Positions 6,829-12,610 are shown, counted from the stretch's first letter. The stretch: DNA of 12,610 nucleotides from an uncultured Rhodospirillales bacterium (GCA_913053795.1 CAJXGZ010000035.1:1-12610), one strand, 5' to 3'. Translations and numbers: made by a program. The notes: generated from the letters alone by a model not told the origin.

Positions 6829-7002
6829 GTGGAAACCATAACAAATTTTTTGGAGATGGGCGGTTACGCCGTCTATGTCTGGCCGAGTTACCTGATCACC
6901 GCCGTGGTCCTTATCGGCGCGCTGGTTTCCTCCATCCGATTCCTCAAGCGCAACGCCGAGACCTTAAAGGCGCTTCAAGAGGAGGATAAAGGTGAAGCGT
7001 AA
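6829..7002 (+). CDS. ccmD: Heme exporter small subunit CcmD
   Basis: The frame from GTG 6829 to TAA 7000-7002 encodes 57 residues, METITNFLEMGGYAVYVWPS and on, with a single membrane helix at about 15-36 and a charged, coiled C-terminal tail (FLKRNAETLKALQEEDKGEA). The phrase MGGYAVYVWPSYLITAVVL matches the family's MGGYAxYVWPAY core. CcmD stabilises CcmC-CcmE and is needed for release of holo-CcmE. It is small and uses a GTG start, so it is easily missed. It sits 8 bp after ccmC and overlaps ccmE by 11 bp, and its 3' end contains the ccmE ribosome-binding site (GAGGAGG at 6979-6985). Confidence 0.9.
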   Translation: METITNFLEMGGYAVYVWPSYLITAVVLIGALVSSIRFLKRNAETLKALQEEDKGEA

Positions 7003-7480
7003 ACACAAACGCCTTGTCTTTGTCATCATCGCCTTGGTCCTGCTGGGCGGCGCCGTGGGCTTGGTGATGAGCGCCTTCGAAGAGAACATCGTCTTCTTCC
7101 ACAGCCCCACCGACGTGGTCGAGAAAAAAATCAAGATCGGCAAGCGGCTGCGTCTCGGCGGCCTGGTGGAGGAAGGCAGCGTCGAAAGGAAGGGAACGCG
7201 GGTCATGTTCCGGGTGACCGACCTCGTCAACTCCATTCCCGTCGTTTACATTGGAATCCTTCCCGACCTGTTCCGCGAGGGACAAGGCGTGGTCACCGAA
7301 GGGCTGATCAAGGACGGCGTGCTCGAGGCCGACGAGGTTCTGGCCAAGCACGATGAAAACTACATGCCGCCCGAGGTCGCCGACGCCCTCAAGAAATCCG
7401 GCAAGTGGGACGAGATGAGCGGCGCCGTGAAGCGCCCGGGCCCAGGTTCCGGCTCCGGCGCCAAGGAAGAGGCCAAATGA
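6992..7480 (+). CDS. ccmE: Cytochrome c maturation heme chaperone CcmE
   Basis: CcmE is a membrane-anchored periplasmic protein that holds heme covalently before handing it to CcmF/H. The 162-residue product has an N-terminal anchor (about 7-27, LVFVIIALVLLGGAVGLVM), the OB-fold body with VNSIPVVYIGILPDLFREGQ (79-98), and the heme-binding motif LAKHDENYMPPEV. In that motif His120 is the covalent heme ligand and Tyr124 the conserved partner. The flexible tail is Gly/Pro/Lys-rich. The start is GTG 6992 with GAGGAGG six bases before it. The stop overlaps the next ATG as ATGA (7477-7480), the normal ccmE-ccmF coupling. Confidence 0.96.
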   Translation: MKRKHKRLVFVIIALVLLGGAVGLVMSAFEENIVFFHSPTDVVEKKIKIGKRLRLGGLVEEGSVERKGTRVMFRVTDLVNSIPVVYIGILPDLFREGQGVVTEGLIKDGVLEADEVLAKHDENYMPPEVADALKKSGKWDEMSGAVKRPGPGSGSGAKEEAK

Positions 7481-8922
7481 TCATAGAAGCCGGGCATTTC
7501 GCCCTCATCCTGGCGCTGTTCGTAACCTTGGCGCAGGCGGTTCTGCCGTTGGCCGGCGCCCATAGGGGGAACGCCTCATGGATGGCGGCGGCGCCGGCGG
7601 CGGCGATGGCGCAGTTCCTGCTCATCGCCATTTCCTTCGGAGCCCTGACCAACGCCTACGTCACATCCGATTTTTCCGTCCTCAACGTCGCGCTCAAGGC
7701 CATCGCCACGCTCAACGAAGAGCTGAAGGCCGCCCGCAAGTCAAGTTCAAAGGCCGTTTATGATAAGGTGGATTGGCTGTCCTCCTTCGTCACGTTTGTT
7801 GCGGTTGCGCTCGGCGTCACGCTGGCTTCTCTGGTCGCTTTTCAAGTCTGGTTCACCTCGTTCCGCCTGGGCCGCCCCATGGGCCGCATGGTCAAGTCCA
7901 TGAACCGTCTCGCCAGCGGCGACGACTCGGTGGATGTGCCGGCCCTCGGACGCGGCGATGAGATCGGCGAGATGGCCCAAGCCGTCCAGGTGTTCAAGGA
8001 GAACGCCCTAGAAATGAACCGTCTTGAAACCGAACAGAAAGAAACCGAAAAACGCACCAAAGGGGAAAAACGCGCCATGATGAAAAACATGGCGGACGAA
8101 TTTGAAAACAGCATCGGCGGCGTCGTCCAATCGGTGTCCTCGGCGGCCACCCAGATGCAGTCCTCGTCCCAGGCCATGGCGGCGACATCCGAGGAGACCA
8201 GCCGCCAGTCGACGGCTGTGGCGGCGGCGTCCGAGCAGGCCTCCGCCAATGTCCAGACGGTGGCCTCGGCGGCGGAGGAGCTGTCCAGCTCCATTGCCGA
8301 GATCGGCCGTCAGGTGGATCAATCCTCTAAAATCGCCGACAAAGCGGTTAAGGACGCGAAAAGCACGGACCAGCAGATTCAAGGGCTTGCCGAATCGGCC
8401 AGCAAGATCGGAGAAGTGGTGGCCCTGATCACCGATATCGCCGACCAGACCAACTTGTTGGCGCTGAACGCCACCATCGAGGCGGCGCGGGCGGGAGACG
8501 CCGGCAAAGGCTTCGCCGTGGTCGCGAGCGAAGTCAAGAACCTGGCCAACCAAACGGCCAAGGCCACCGAGGAGATTAGCGAACAGATCGACGGCATTCA
8601 AACCGCCACGCAACAGTCGGTCGAAGCCATCCAAAGCATCGGCAGAACCATCGGCGAAGTCAACGAAATCACCACCACCATCGCCGCCGCCGTCGAGGAG
8701 CAAAGAGCCGCAACGCAGGAAATCGCCCGCAACGTGGAGCAGGCGGCTTCAGGAACGACCGAAGTCACCACCCACATTACAGGCGTCACCCAGGCGGCCG
8801 GTGAAACCGGAACCGCCGCCAACCAAATTCAAACGGCTTCAAACGAGCTTTCCCAGCAATCGGAGTTACTGAAGCGCGAGGTGGATAAGTTCCTGCTTAC
8901 GGTCAGGTTCAGGGCGGCGTAA
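7477..8922 (+). CDS. Chimera: CcmF N-terminus (1-71) fused in frame to a methyl-accepting chemotaxis protein
   Basis: The start ATG 7477 overlaps the ccmE stop exactly as in an intact ccmE-ccmF pair. An in-frame upstream extension to 7405 exists but lies inside ccmE. Residues 1-71 read as CcmF: MIIEAGHFALILALFVTLAQ (first helix), LPLAGAHRGNASWM, a second helix at about 41-60, and YVTSDFSVLNV. From about residue 73 (base ~7690) the text is a chemoreceptor. It has a short end-of-sensor helix (ALKAIATLNEELKAARKSSS), a membrane helix at about 103-126, a HAMP domain at about 127-180 ending DEIGEMAQAVQVFKENA, then a long signalling coiled coil. The conserved hairpin tip is at about 313-350 (DIADQTNLLALNATIEAARA, GFAVVASEVKNLA). 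There is no CheR/CheB-binding pentapeptide at the end. The product is 481 residues. All CcmF heme-ligation elements (WWD motif, later helices) and the receptor's first helix and most of its sensor domain are absent. Whether it is functional is unknown. Confidence 0.85.
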   Translation: MIIEAGHFALILALFVTLAQAVLPLAGAHRGNASWMAAAPAAAMAQFLLIAISFGALTNAYVTSDFSVLNVALKAIATLNEELKAARKSSSKAVYDKVDWLSSFVTFVAVALGVTLASLVAFQVWFTSFRLGRPMGRMVKSMNRLASGDDSVDVPALGRGDEIGEMAQAVQVFKENALEMNRLETEQKETEKRTKGEKRAMMKNMADEFENSIGGVVQSVSSAATQMQSSSQAMAATSEETSRQSTAVAAASEQASANVQTVASAAEELSSSIAEIGRQVDQSSKIADKAVKDAKSTDQQIQGLAESASKIGEVVALITDIADQTNLLALNATIEAARAGDAGKGFAVVASEVKNLANQTAKATEEISEQIDGIQTATQQSVEAIQSIGRTIGEVNEITTTIAAAVEEQRAATQEIARNVEQAASGTTEVTTHITGVTQAAGETGTAANQIQTASNELSQQSELLKREVDKFLLTVRFRAA

Positions 8923-8931
8923 TTTTATAGA

Positions 8932-10230
8932 CTAACCGTACAGGTACATGGTGATGGCCACCGCGCCGGCTATACCCGCCACGTCGGCGCTGAGGCCCGC
9001 CGCCAGGGCGTGGCGGATGCGCCGGACGTTCACCGCGCCGAAGTAAACGGCGAGGACATAAAAGGTGGTCTCGGTGGACCCTTGAAAGGTGCTCACCAAA
9101 TAGCCCGTGTAGCTGTCCGGCCCTATCGCCGGGTCGTTGATGATGGAGGCCAAAACCCCATAGGCGCCGGAGCCGGAAAGCGGCCGCAACAGGGCCATGG
9201 GCAGGGCTTCCGCCGGCAATCCGAGAGGCGCCGTCACCACCGACAACGGCGCGATCAGCATGTCCATGGCGCCGCTGGCGCGAAACATGCCCACAGCCAC
9301 CAGTATGGCCACCAGATAGGGGATGATGCGCAAGGCCACCTTAAATCCGTCCTTGGCGCCTTCGACGAAGACCTCATAGACGGGAACCTTCCGGGCCACG
9401 CCGAAACCAAGAAAACCGACCATCAGCCCGGGAATGATCCAAGGCGCGATCTGGCGGCCATAAGCCACCGTCAGGGGAATAAGCGTGAAAACCGCCGCCA
9501 GCAGAATGAACGACACCCAGGCCGGATAGGCGTGATCGGCGTCGCTGACTGAAATATCCTCAAGGGACGCTTCGGATCCACTCTTTTCAGTGGGCGCCGC
9601 GCCCGTTGAGCTGTGGCCCATGCGCCAATAGCGCTGGCAGAGCTTGGCCATGAAGATGGCGACGGTGGTCGAAACGATGGTGGCGAACAGCGTCGTCGGG
9701 ACGATCCCCGCCGGGTCCTGGGAGCCCGCCGCCGCCCTCAGCGCGATCACGCCGGTGGGAAGAAGGGTGACGCTGGAGGTGTTGATGGCCAGGAACAGAA
9801 CCATGGAGTTGGAGGCCGAGCCCTTCACCGGATTCAATTTATCCAACTCCTGCATGGCCCGGATGCCAAACGGCGTCGCCGCATTCCCCAACCCCAGAAC
9901 ATTGGCCGACATGTTGAGAATCATCGCCCCCATGGCCGGATGATCGGGGGGGACGTCGGGGAAAAGCCTCTGCATCAAAGGCCGCATGACGCGCGCGATG
10001 ATCACCAGAAGGCCGCCGGCCTCGGCCACCTTCATCAGCCCCAGGAACAAAGCCATGACGCCGACCAGTCCCAAAGCGAGAGTCACCGAAGCCGCCGCCG
10101 AATCGACCATGGCGGCGGCGAGCAAATCCATCGGCGCCTTGGCGCCGGCCCCCGGATCAATCCAGGTTATTTGGCGATAACCGGCGACCGTGAAGGCGAT
10201 CATAACAATTGCGAAGAAAATGCCGTTCAT
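8932..10230 (-). CDS. Fused SpmA-SpmB-type membrane protein (nucleoside-recognition/Gate domains)
   Basis: The product is a multi-helix membrane protein with two halves. The N-terminal half carries the SpmA-type block MILNMSANVLGLGNAATPFG then IRAMQELDKLNP, and the C-terminal half the SpmB-type block STFQGSTETTFYVLAVYFGA, VNVRRIRHALAAGL. In Bacillus SpmA and SpmB are separate proteins affecting spore-core dehydration; fused forms are widespread in non-sporulating Gram-negatives, where the substrate is unknown. I chose ATG 10230 (432 aa, MNGIFFAIVMIAF) because AGGTGG lies six bases upstream and family members start at this point. An upstream in-frame ATG at 10257 would add nine residues (MSLDPRWGG) encoded by the inverted repeat of the adjacent element. 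The gene converges on the CcmF-MCP chimera with a 9-bp gap and no visible terminator between. Confidence 0.85.
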   Translation of the reverse strand: MNGIFFAIVMIAFTVAGYRQITWIDPGAGAKAPMDLLAAAMVDSAAASVTLALGLVGVMALFLGLMKVAEAGGLLVIIARVMRPLMQRLFPDVPPDHPAMGAMILNMSANVLGLGNAATPFGIRAMQELDKLNPVKGSASNSMVLFLAINTSSVTLLPTGVIALRAAAGSQDPAGIVPTTLFATIVSTTVAIFMAKLCQRYWRMGHSSTGAAPTEKSGSEASLEDISVSDADHAYPAWVSFILLAAVFTLIPLTVAYGRQIAPWIIPGLMVGFLGFGVARKVPVYEVFVEGAKDGFKVALRIIPYLVAILVAVGMFRASGAMDMLIAPLSVVTAPLGLPAEALPMALLRPLSGSGAYGVLASIINDPAIGPDSYTGYLVSTFQGSTETTFYVLAVYFGAVNVRRIRHALAAGLSADVAGIAGAVAITMYLYG

Positions 10231-10275
10231 GCCGCCCCACCTAGGGTCCAGACTCATTCAAATGATGCCCTTTGG

Positions 10276-10370
10276 TTTGGAAAGAATAGCGCAGGACAAG
10301 GAGAGAGCTTGAAATAAATGCATATCATTATTGAAAGTTCTCGACGCCGACCTGCGCTATTATCTCCAAA
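10276..10370. repeat. Inner hairpin A of the element (20-bp arms)
   Basis: Bases 10276-10295 (TTTGGAAAGAATAGCGCAGG) pair with 10351-10370 at 18 of 20 positions, including the perfect 11-bp core AATAGCGCAGG / CCTGCGCTATT. The loop is 55 nt and A/T-rich. The left arm begins at the base right after the left terminal repeat, so the helix would stack directly on the outer stem. Confidence 0.7.
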
Positions 10371-10405
10371 TCCCTTCGGCCTGCGCCTGCGGCAAGATTG
10401 GGGGA

Positions 10406-10501
10406 CGGCCCCCTATTCTCCTCTCACGTCGTTGCGAAATCCTTGTGATGCGCCAGCATCACTGCGGCTTCCGCGCCTAGTGAGAGGAAAATAGGGGGCC
10501 G
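10406..10501. repeat. Inner hairpin B of the element (22-bp arms) with a nested small hairpin
   Basis: Bases 10406-10427 (CGGCCCCCTATTCTCCTCTC plus AC) pair with 10480-10501 at 21 of 22 positions. The right arm ends at the base directly before the right terminal repeat. The 52-nt loop holds a perfect 7-bp hairpin, GTGATGC (10445-10451) with GCATCAC (10456-10462), loop GCCA. Confidence 0.75.
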
Positions 10502-10569
10502 CCAAAGGGTATCATTTGAATGAGTTTGGACCCTAGTACTCCGGATCGAACATATGATACCCATAGTCC

Positions 10570-11220
10570 ATGACCGGCGCCATTTCCATTTCGCCCGCGC
10601 CTATTCCCGGCGTATTGCTGGCCGGCGGTAAATCATGGCGAATGGGCGGACGTGAAAAGTGCCTTCTGGAATTGGCCGGCCGTCCATTGCTGGACCACGT
10701 CATCGGGCGCGCCCAACCCCAAGTCGACGTCTTGATTCTCAATGCGCCCGGAGACCCGGCGCGATTCGCCTCTTTCGGCCTGGAGGTGGCCGCCGACGTT
10801 ATCGATGGCTTCGCCGGCCCCCTCGCCGGCGTTCTCACCGGTATGGAATGGGCGCGGACGAACACGCCCCAAGCCCGCCACATCGCCACCTTTCCCTGTG
10901 ACGCGCCATTTCTGCCAAATGATCTGGTCGCCCGCCTAAGGGAAGCCGCTCAATCGGAGAACGCCGCCATCGCCCTCGCCGCCTCGGCGGGCCGCGAGCA
11001 TCCGGCGTTCGCCTTGTGGCCGGTGGAGATGATGGAAGACCTGCGCCGCGCCACCACCGAGGAGGGTTTGCGCCGCATGGGCGAATGGACGGCGCGATGC
11101 AAAGCGGCCCGCGTCGAATACCCATGCCAGCCCGTCGATCCTTTTTTCAACATCAACAGCCCTCAAGACTTGGCTGAAGCGGAGCGGATATTGAGCCATT
11201 CAAGGCCGTCCCTTATATAG
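10570..11220 (+). CDS. mobA: Molybdenum cofactor guanylyltransferase MobA
   Basis: MobA transfers GMP from GTP to molybdopterin-bound molybdenum to form the guanine-dinucleotide cofactor in the cytoplasm. The 216-residue product has the nucleotide-binding motif GVLLAGGKSWRMGGREK (14-30), GPLAGVLTGME (83-93), the metal-binding Asp in FPCDAPFLP (D111), a REHPAFALWP segment and the C-terminal DPFFNINSPQDLAEAERIL. It starts at ATG 10570, 33 bp after the MITE-like element, without a clear ribosome-binding site, so its promoter and leader probably lie in or next to that element. A T6 run follows the stop, but the stem before it is only four base pairs. A second, broken mobA 3' end lies at 11962-12045. 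Confidence 0.95.
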   Translation: MTGAISISPAPIPGVLLAGGKSWRMGGREKCLLELAGRPLLDHVIGRAQPQVDVLILNAPGDPARFASFGLEVAADVIDGFAGPLAGVLTGMEWARTNTPQARHIATFPCDAPFLPNDLVARLREAAQSENAAIALAASAGREHPAFALWPVEMMEDLRRATTEEGLRRMGEWTARCKAARVEYPCQPVDPFFNINSPQDLAEAERILSHSRPSLI

Positions 11221-11250
11221 GACCGTTTTTTCTGATCGCCGGCGTTTAAT

Positions 11251-11279
11251 TTGCTTTTTTTTTGCAGAATCCCTACCTT
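11251..11279 (+). promoter_or_regulatory. Candidate sigma-70-type promoter for the toxin-antitoxin pair
   Basis: TTGCTT (11251-11256) and TACCTT (11274-11279) are separated by 17 bases and lie 27 bp before the antitoxin ATG. The spacer includes most of a T9 run. Both boxes are partial matches, so this is a prediction only. No clear operator palindrome was seen around it. Confidence 0.4.
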
Positions 11280-11305
11280 AGACTCACCTTCAGTGGGATA
11301 AAGCC

Positions 11306-11512
11306 ATGAATAAGATCGTTGAAAAGGCCGTCAAAACTATGCGGGAGTTGCCCGATAAAGAGGCAACCCTTGCCGCACAGGTCATGCTGAGTGTGGTGGA
11401 GAGACCCCATGGCCTTGAAAGAATGGAGGCTCTTGCCTTAACGGCCCGTAAACAAGCGAAAAAAGCAGGACTCACCGAAGCGGAAGTGGACGCTATCGTA
11501 AAGCATGGCTGA
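11306..11512 (+). CDS. Small antitoxin-like protein paired with a PIN toxin
   Basis: The 68-residue product (MNKIVEKAVKTMRELPDKEA...) is helical and charged, and ends LTEAEVDAIVKHG. That C-terminal segment resembles the tail of many small antitoxins, but I cannot name a DNA-binding family. The assignment rests mainly on context: its stop overlaps the PIN-domain gene's ATG by 8 bp, the usual antitoxin-toxin arrangement. A GTGGGATAAAG stretch precedes the ATG. In this family antitoxins neutralise the toxin and repress their own operon; both are inferred here. Codon use is visibly less GC-biased than in mobA, suggesting transfer. Confidence 0.65.
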   Translation: MNKIVEKAVKTMRELPDKEATLAAQVMLSVVERPHGLERMEALALTARKQAKKAGLTEAEVDAIVKHG

Positions 11513-11939
11513 AGTTCGCGTTGTCGTCGATACCAACATTTGGCTCAATTATCTGTTCTTCAAAAATGCCGCGACTTCACAGACGGTGCGGCTCCTGTTT
11601 TCACAAGGGCATACCGTCATCGCCTCCGAACAAACCCTTGAGGAAGTCCGCAACGTTCTAAGCCGCGAAAAGTTTGATCGTATTCTTCCTCTTGAATTGC
11701 GCCTTGCGTTCTATTTCGAGATTGGAGAACTCTCGGAAATCATCAAGCCGACCAGCGCCATCACGGTTTGCCGCGATCCAAAGGACAATATGTTCCTTGA
11801 GGCCGCACTGGATGGAAAGGCGGACTACCTGGTGACGCGCGACAAAGATTTGCTTGAATTGGATGGCGACAGTTACCCGGATTGGAGCTTCCGGATCGTT
11901 ACGCCAGGTGATTTTCTTGACTTATTTCATCAGCGATAG
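11505..11939 (+). CDS. PIN-domain putative toxin (endoribonuclease)
   Basis: The 144-residue product is a PIN-fold protein of the 'putative toxin-antitoxin system toxin component' type. It opens VRVVVDTNIWLNYLFF with the first metal-binding acid D9. SEQTLEEVRNVLSREKF follows with a conserved Glu (E47), then CRDPKDNMFLEAALDGKADY (D94) and LVTRDKDLLEL (D113), giving the expected four-acid set. PIN toxins are magnesium-dependent RNases that cut cellular RNA. The ATG lies within the end of the antitoxin-like gene, so the two are co-translated. Downstream, after 22 bp, comes the relic of a mobA gene, indicating that the module sits at a rearrangement site. Confidence 0.85.
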   Translation: MAEVRVVVDTNIWLNYLFFKNAATSQTVRLLFSQGHTVIASEQTLEEVRNVLSREKFDRILPLELRLAFYFEIGELSEIIKPTSAITVCRDPKDNMFLEAALDGKADYLVTRDKDLLELDGDSYPDWSFRIVTPGDFLDLFHQR

Positions 11940-11961
11940 TTGATAGGAAGTACGTAAAGAC

Positions 11962-12045
11962 CCCATCGACTCCTTCCACAACATCAACACGCCAGAGGGC
12001 CTGGCAGAGGCGTCCCGCCTTGTCCAGGCGGCCCATATCGGCTAA
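11962..12045 (+). pseudogene. Relic of a second mobA: last 27 codons only
   Basis: Reading from 11962 gives PIDSFHNINTPEGLAEASRL and a short end VQAAHIG before TAA 12043-12045. It aligns with the C-terminus of the intact MobA upstream (VDPFFNINSPQDLAEAERIL), sharing D, F, NIN, P, LAEA and R in register. The two are clearly diverged in DNA, so this is not a recent copy. No start or upstream mobA sequence is present; the frame meets TAG at 11944-11946. It is best read as the 3' end of an ancestral mobA whose remainder was lost or replaced by the mobA-toxin-antitoxin segment. Confidence 0.65.
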
Positions 12046-12054
12046 ATAGCGTTC

Positions 12055-12610
12055 ATGCGCGCCGAGATCGAAACCCTGGTCCAGGAAATCAAGCAGTCGT
12101 TGGAGCTGCTGAGGAGGCGCCTTTGACTACGGCAACGCGGCGCCGCGCCTGGATGAACTGAACGCCGAAACGGAAAATCCTGACTTCTGGAAAGACGCCG
12201 CCAAGGCGCAAGCCGTGATGCGCGGGCGCACCCGTCTTGAGAACGGCATCGAAGCCATCCACACCCTTGAACGTGAGCTTGCCGACAACGTCGGCCTACT
12301 GGAATTGGGCGAAGCCGAGGGCGACGAAGATGTGGTCTCGGAGGCCGAGGCGGCCCTGGCGGCGGCGCGCGACGTCGCCGCCAAGGCGGAGTTGGAGGCC
12401 CTTCTCTCGGGCGAGGCCGACGGCAACGACTGCTACCTGGAGGTTCACGCCGGGGCCGGCGGCACCGAGGCCCAGGACTGGACCGAGATGTTGCAGCGCA
12501 TGTACGTGCGCTGGGCCGAGAGGCGTTCCTACAAGGTGGAATGGCTGGAGGAAAGCGCCGGCGTCGAAGCCGGCATCAAATCGGCCACCCTTAAAATCAA
12601 GGGAACCAAC
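12055..12610 (+). CDS. prfB: Peptide chain release factor 2, 5' part, with programmed +1 frameshift
   Basis: RF2 recognises UGA and UAA stop codons and releases the finished peptide. The first frame, ATG 12055 to TGA 12124-12126, encodes 23 residues (MRAEIETLVQEIKQSLELLR...). After a +1 shift at CTT-TGA, translation continues DYGNAAPRLDELNAETENPD to the window edge (162 more codons). The RF2 motif AGAGGTEAQDW is visible at 12450-12482; the GGQ and SPF motifs lie outside. The short first frame means a plain ORF caller reports it wrongly or from a late start. The gene begins nine bases after the mobA relic and has no obvious strong ribosome-binding site of its own. Confidence 0.95.
12112..12127 (+). 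promoter_or_regulatory. prfB programmed +1 frameshift site
   Basis: The stretch reads AGG AGG CGC CTT TGA C. It has the two parts of the known RF2 autoregulation site: a Shine-Dalgarno-like AGGAGG (12112-12117) three bases before the slippery CTT, and an in-frame TGA followed by C. When RF2 is scarce the ribosome slips from CTT to TTT and reads GAC next, making full-length RF2. The E. coli site is AGG GGG TAT CTT TGA C; the SD-like part here is an even better match to the anti-SD. Confidence 0.95.

Larger units (their letters stand above)
10241..10536. mobile_element. MITE-like element with 35-bp terminal inverted repeats
   Basis: The left arm 10241-10275 (begins CTAGGGTCCAGACTCATTC, ends GATGCCCTTTGG) and the right arm 10502-10536 are inverted copies of each other, matching at 33 of 35 positions. 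Each outer edge reads TA-GGGTCC (TA at 10242-10243 and 10534-10535), the pattern left by IS630/Tc1-mariner-type insertion at TA; a CTAG duplication is equally compatible. There is no transposase, and no open frame inside resembles a protein. Two more large hairpins lie inside the arms (separate entries). It fills the divergent gap between spmAB and mobA, starting 11 bp before the spmAB ATG. It may supply promoters or a transcript end to both. Calling it a MITE is inference from the terminal repeats, size and lack of coding capacity. Confidence 0.65.

Noticed and set aside
7405..7476. Upstream extension of the CcmF-MCP frame to 7405
   Set aside because: It lies wholly inside ccmE in another frame. 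CcmF proteins begin at the MIxExGHFAL segment, which starts at ATG 7477 in an ATGA overlap.
8008..8703. A 231-codon - strand open frame opposite the chemoreceptor
   Set aside because: Gly/Leu/Arg-rich shadow of the repetitive MCP coiled coil; no start signal or family likeness.
9010..10317. Two long + strand open frames opposite spmAB
   Set aside because: His/Arg/Gln-rich shadow sequences; the - strand protein shows clear SpmA and SpmB blocks and membrane helices.
11208..11231. Terminator after mobA
   Set aside because: A T6 run is present, but the stem before it is only four base pairs (GTCC/GGAC) with a poor loop.
11221..11961. Toxin-antitoxin pair as a discrete transposon
   Set aside because: No inverted repeats, target duplication or transposase were found at its edges; only the mobA relic marks a boundary.
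1..12610. CRISPR array, tRNA or rRNA genes
   Set aside because: No regularly spaced repeats, tRNA cloverleaf or rRNA-like sequence was noticed on either strand.

Overview
The window looks like chromosomal DNA of a GC-rich alphaproteobacterium, probably of the Rhodospirillales (Magnetospirillum-like) type. The grounds are the trpB-trpA-accD-folC order, a ccmA-B-C-D-E(-F) cytochrome c maturation operon, and a prfB that begins MRAE and keeps its recoding site. This assignment rests on gene order and protein style only; no search was run.

Layout. (1) 1-3208, + strand: the 3' end of trpB, trpA, accD and folC, tightly overlapping. trpA carries a one-base deletion near base 259 that breaks its reading frame. 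folC carries a short 12-nt tandem repeat in a loop. (2) 3198-4261, - strand: a two-gene operon of a cytidylate-kinase-like protein and a SpoIIAA-like (STAS-type) protein, converging on folC. (3) 4262-4711: about 450 bp without a convincing gene, holding several hairpins and one strong +-strand terminator that ends no visible gene. (4) 4712-8922, + strand: ccmA, ccmB, ccmC, ccmD (too small for most ORF callers) and ccmE, then an open reading frame whose first ~71 residues are CcmF and whose remainder is the transmembrane/HAMP/signalling part of a methyl-accepting chemotaxis protein. The heme-lyase gene is therefore cut off and fused in frame to a chemoreceptor. (5) 8932-10230, - strand: a fused SpmA-SpmB-type membrane protein. 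(6) 10241-10536: a ~296 bp element bounded by 35-bp inverted repeats (33/35 matches) with TA at each edge and two further large hairpins nested inside. It resembles a MITE and sits between spmAB and mobA. (7) 10570-11939, + strand: mobA, then a short antitoxin-like gene and a PIN-domain toxin. (8) 11962-12045: a 27-codon relic of the 3' end of a second, divergent mobA. (9) 12055-12610: the start of prfB with its programmed +1 frameshift, cut by the window end.

How it fits together. trpA/trpB finish tryptophan synthesis, accD feeds fatty-acid synthesis and folC makes (poly)glutamylated folates. ccmABCDE export heme and load it onto the CcmE chaperone, but the ligation partner that should follow (CcmF) is only a stub here. 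The right half (chimera, MITE-like element, toxin-antitoxin pair, mobA relic) shows repeated rearrangement between housekeeping genes. The most notable objects are the CcmF-chemoreceptor chimera and the nested inverted-repeat element. The trpA frameshift and the chimera junction should both be checked against reads, because sequencing or assembly error could explain either.
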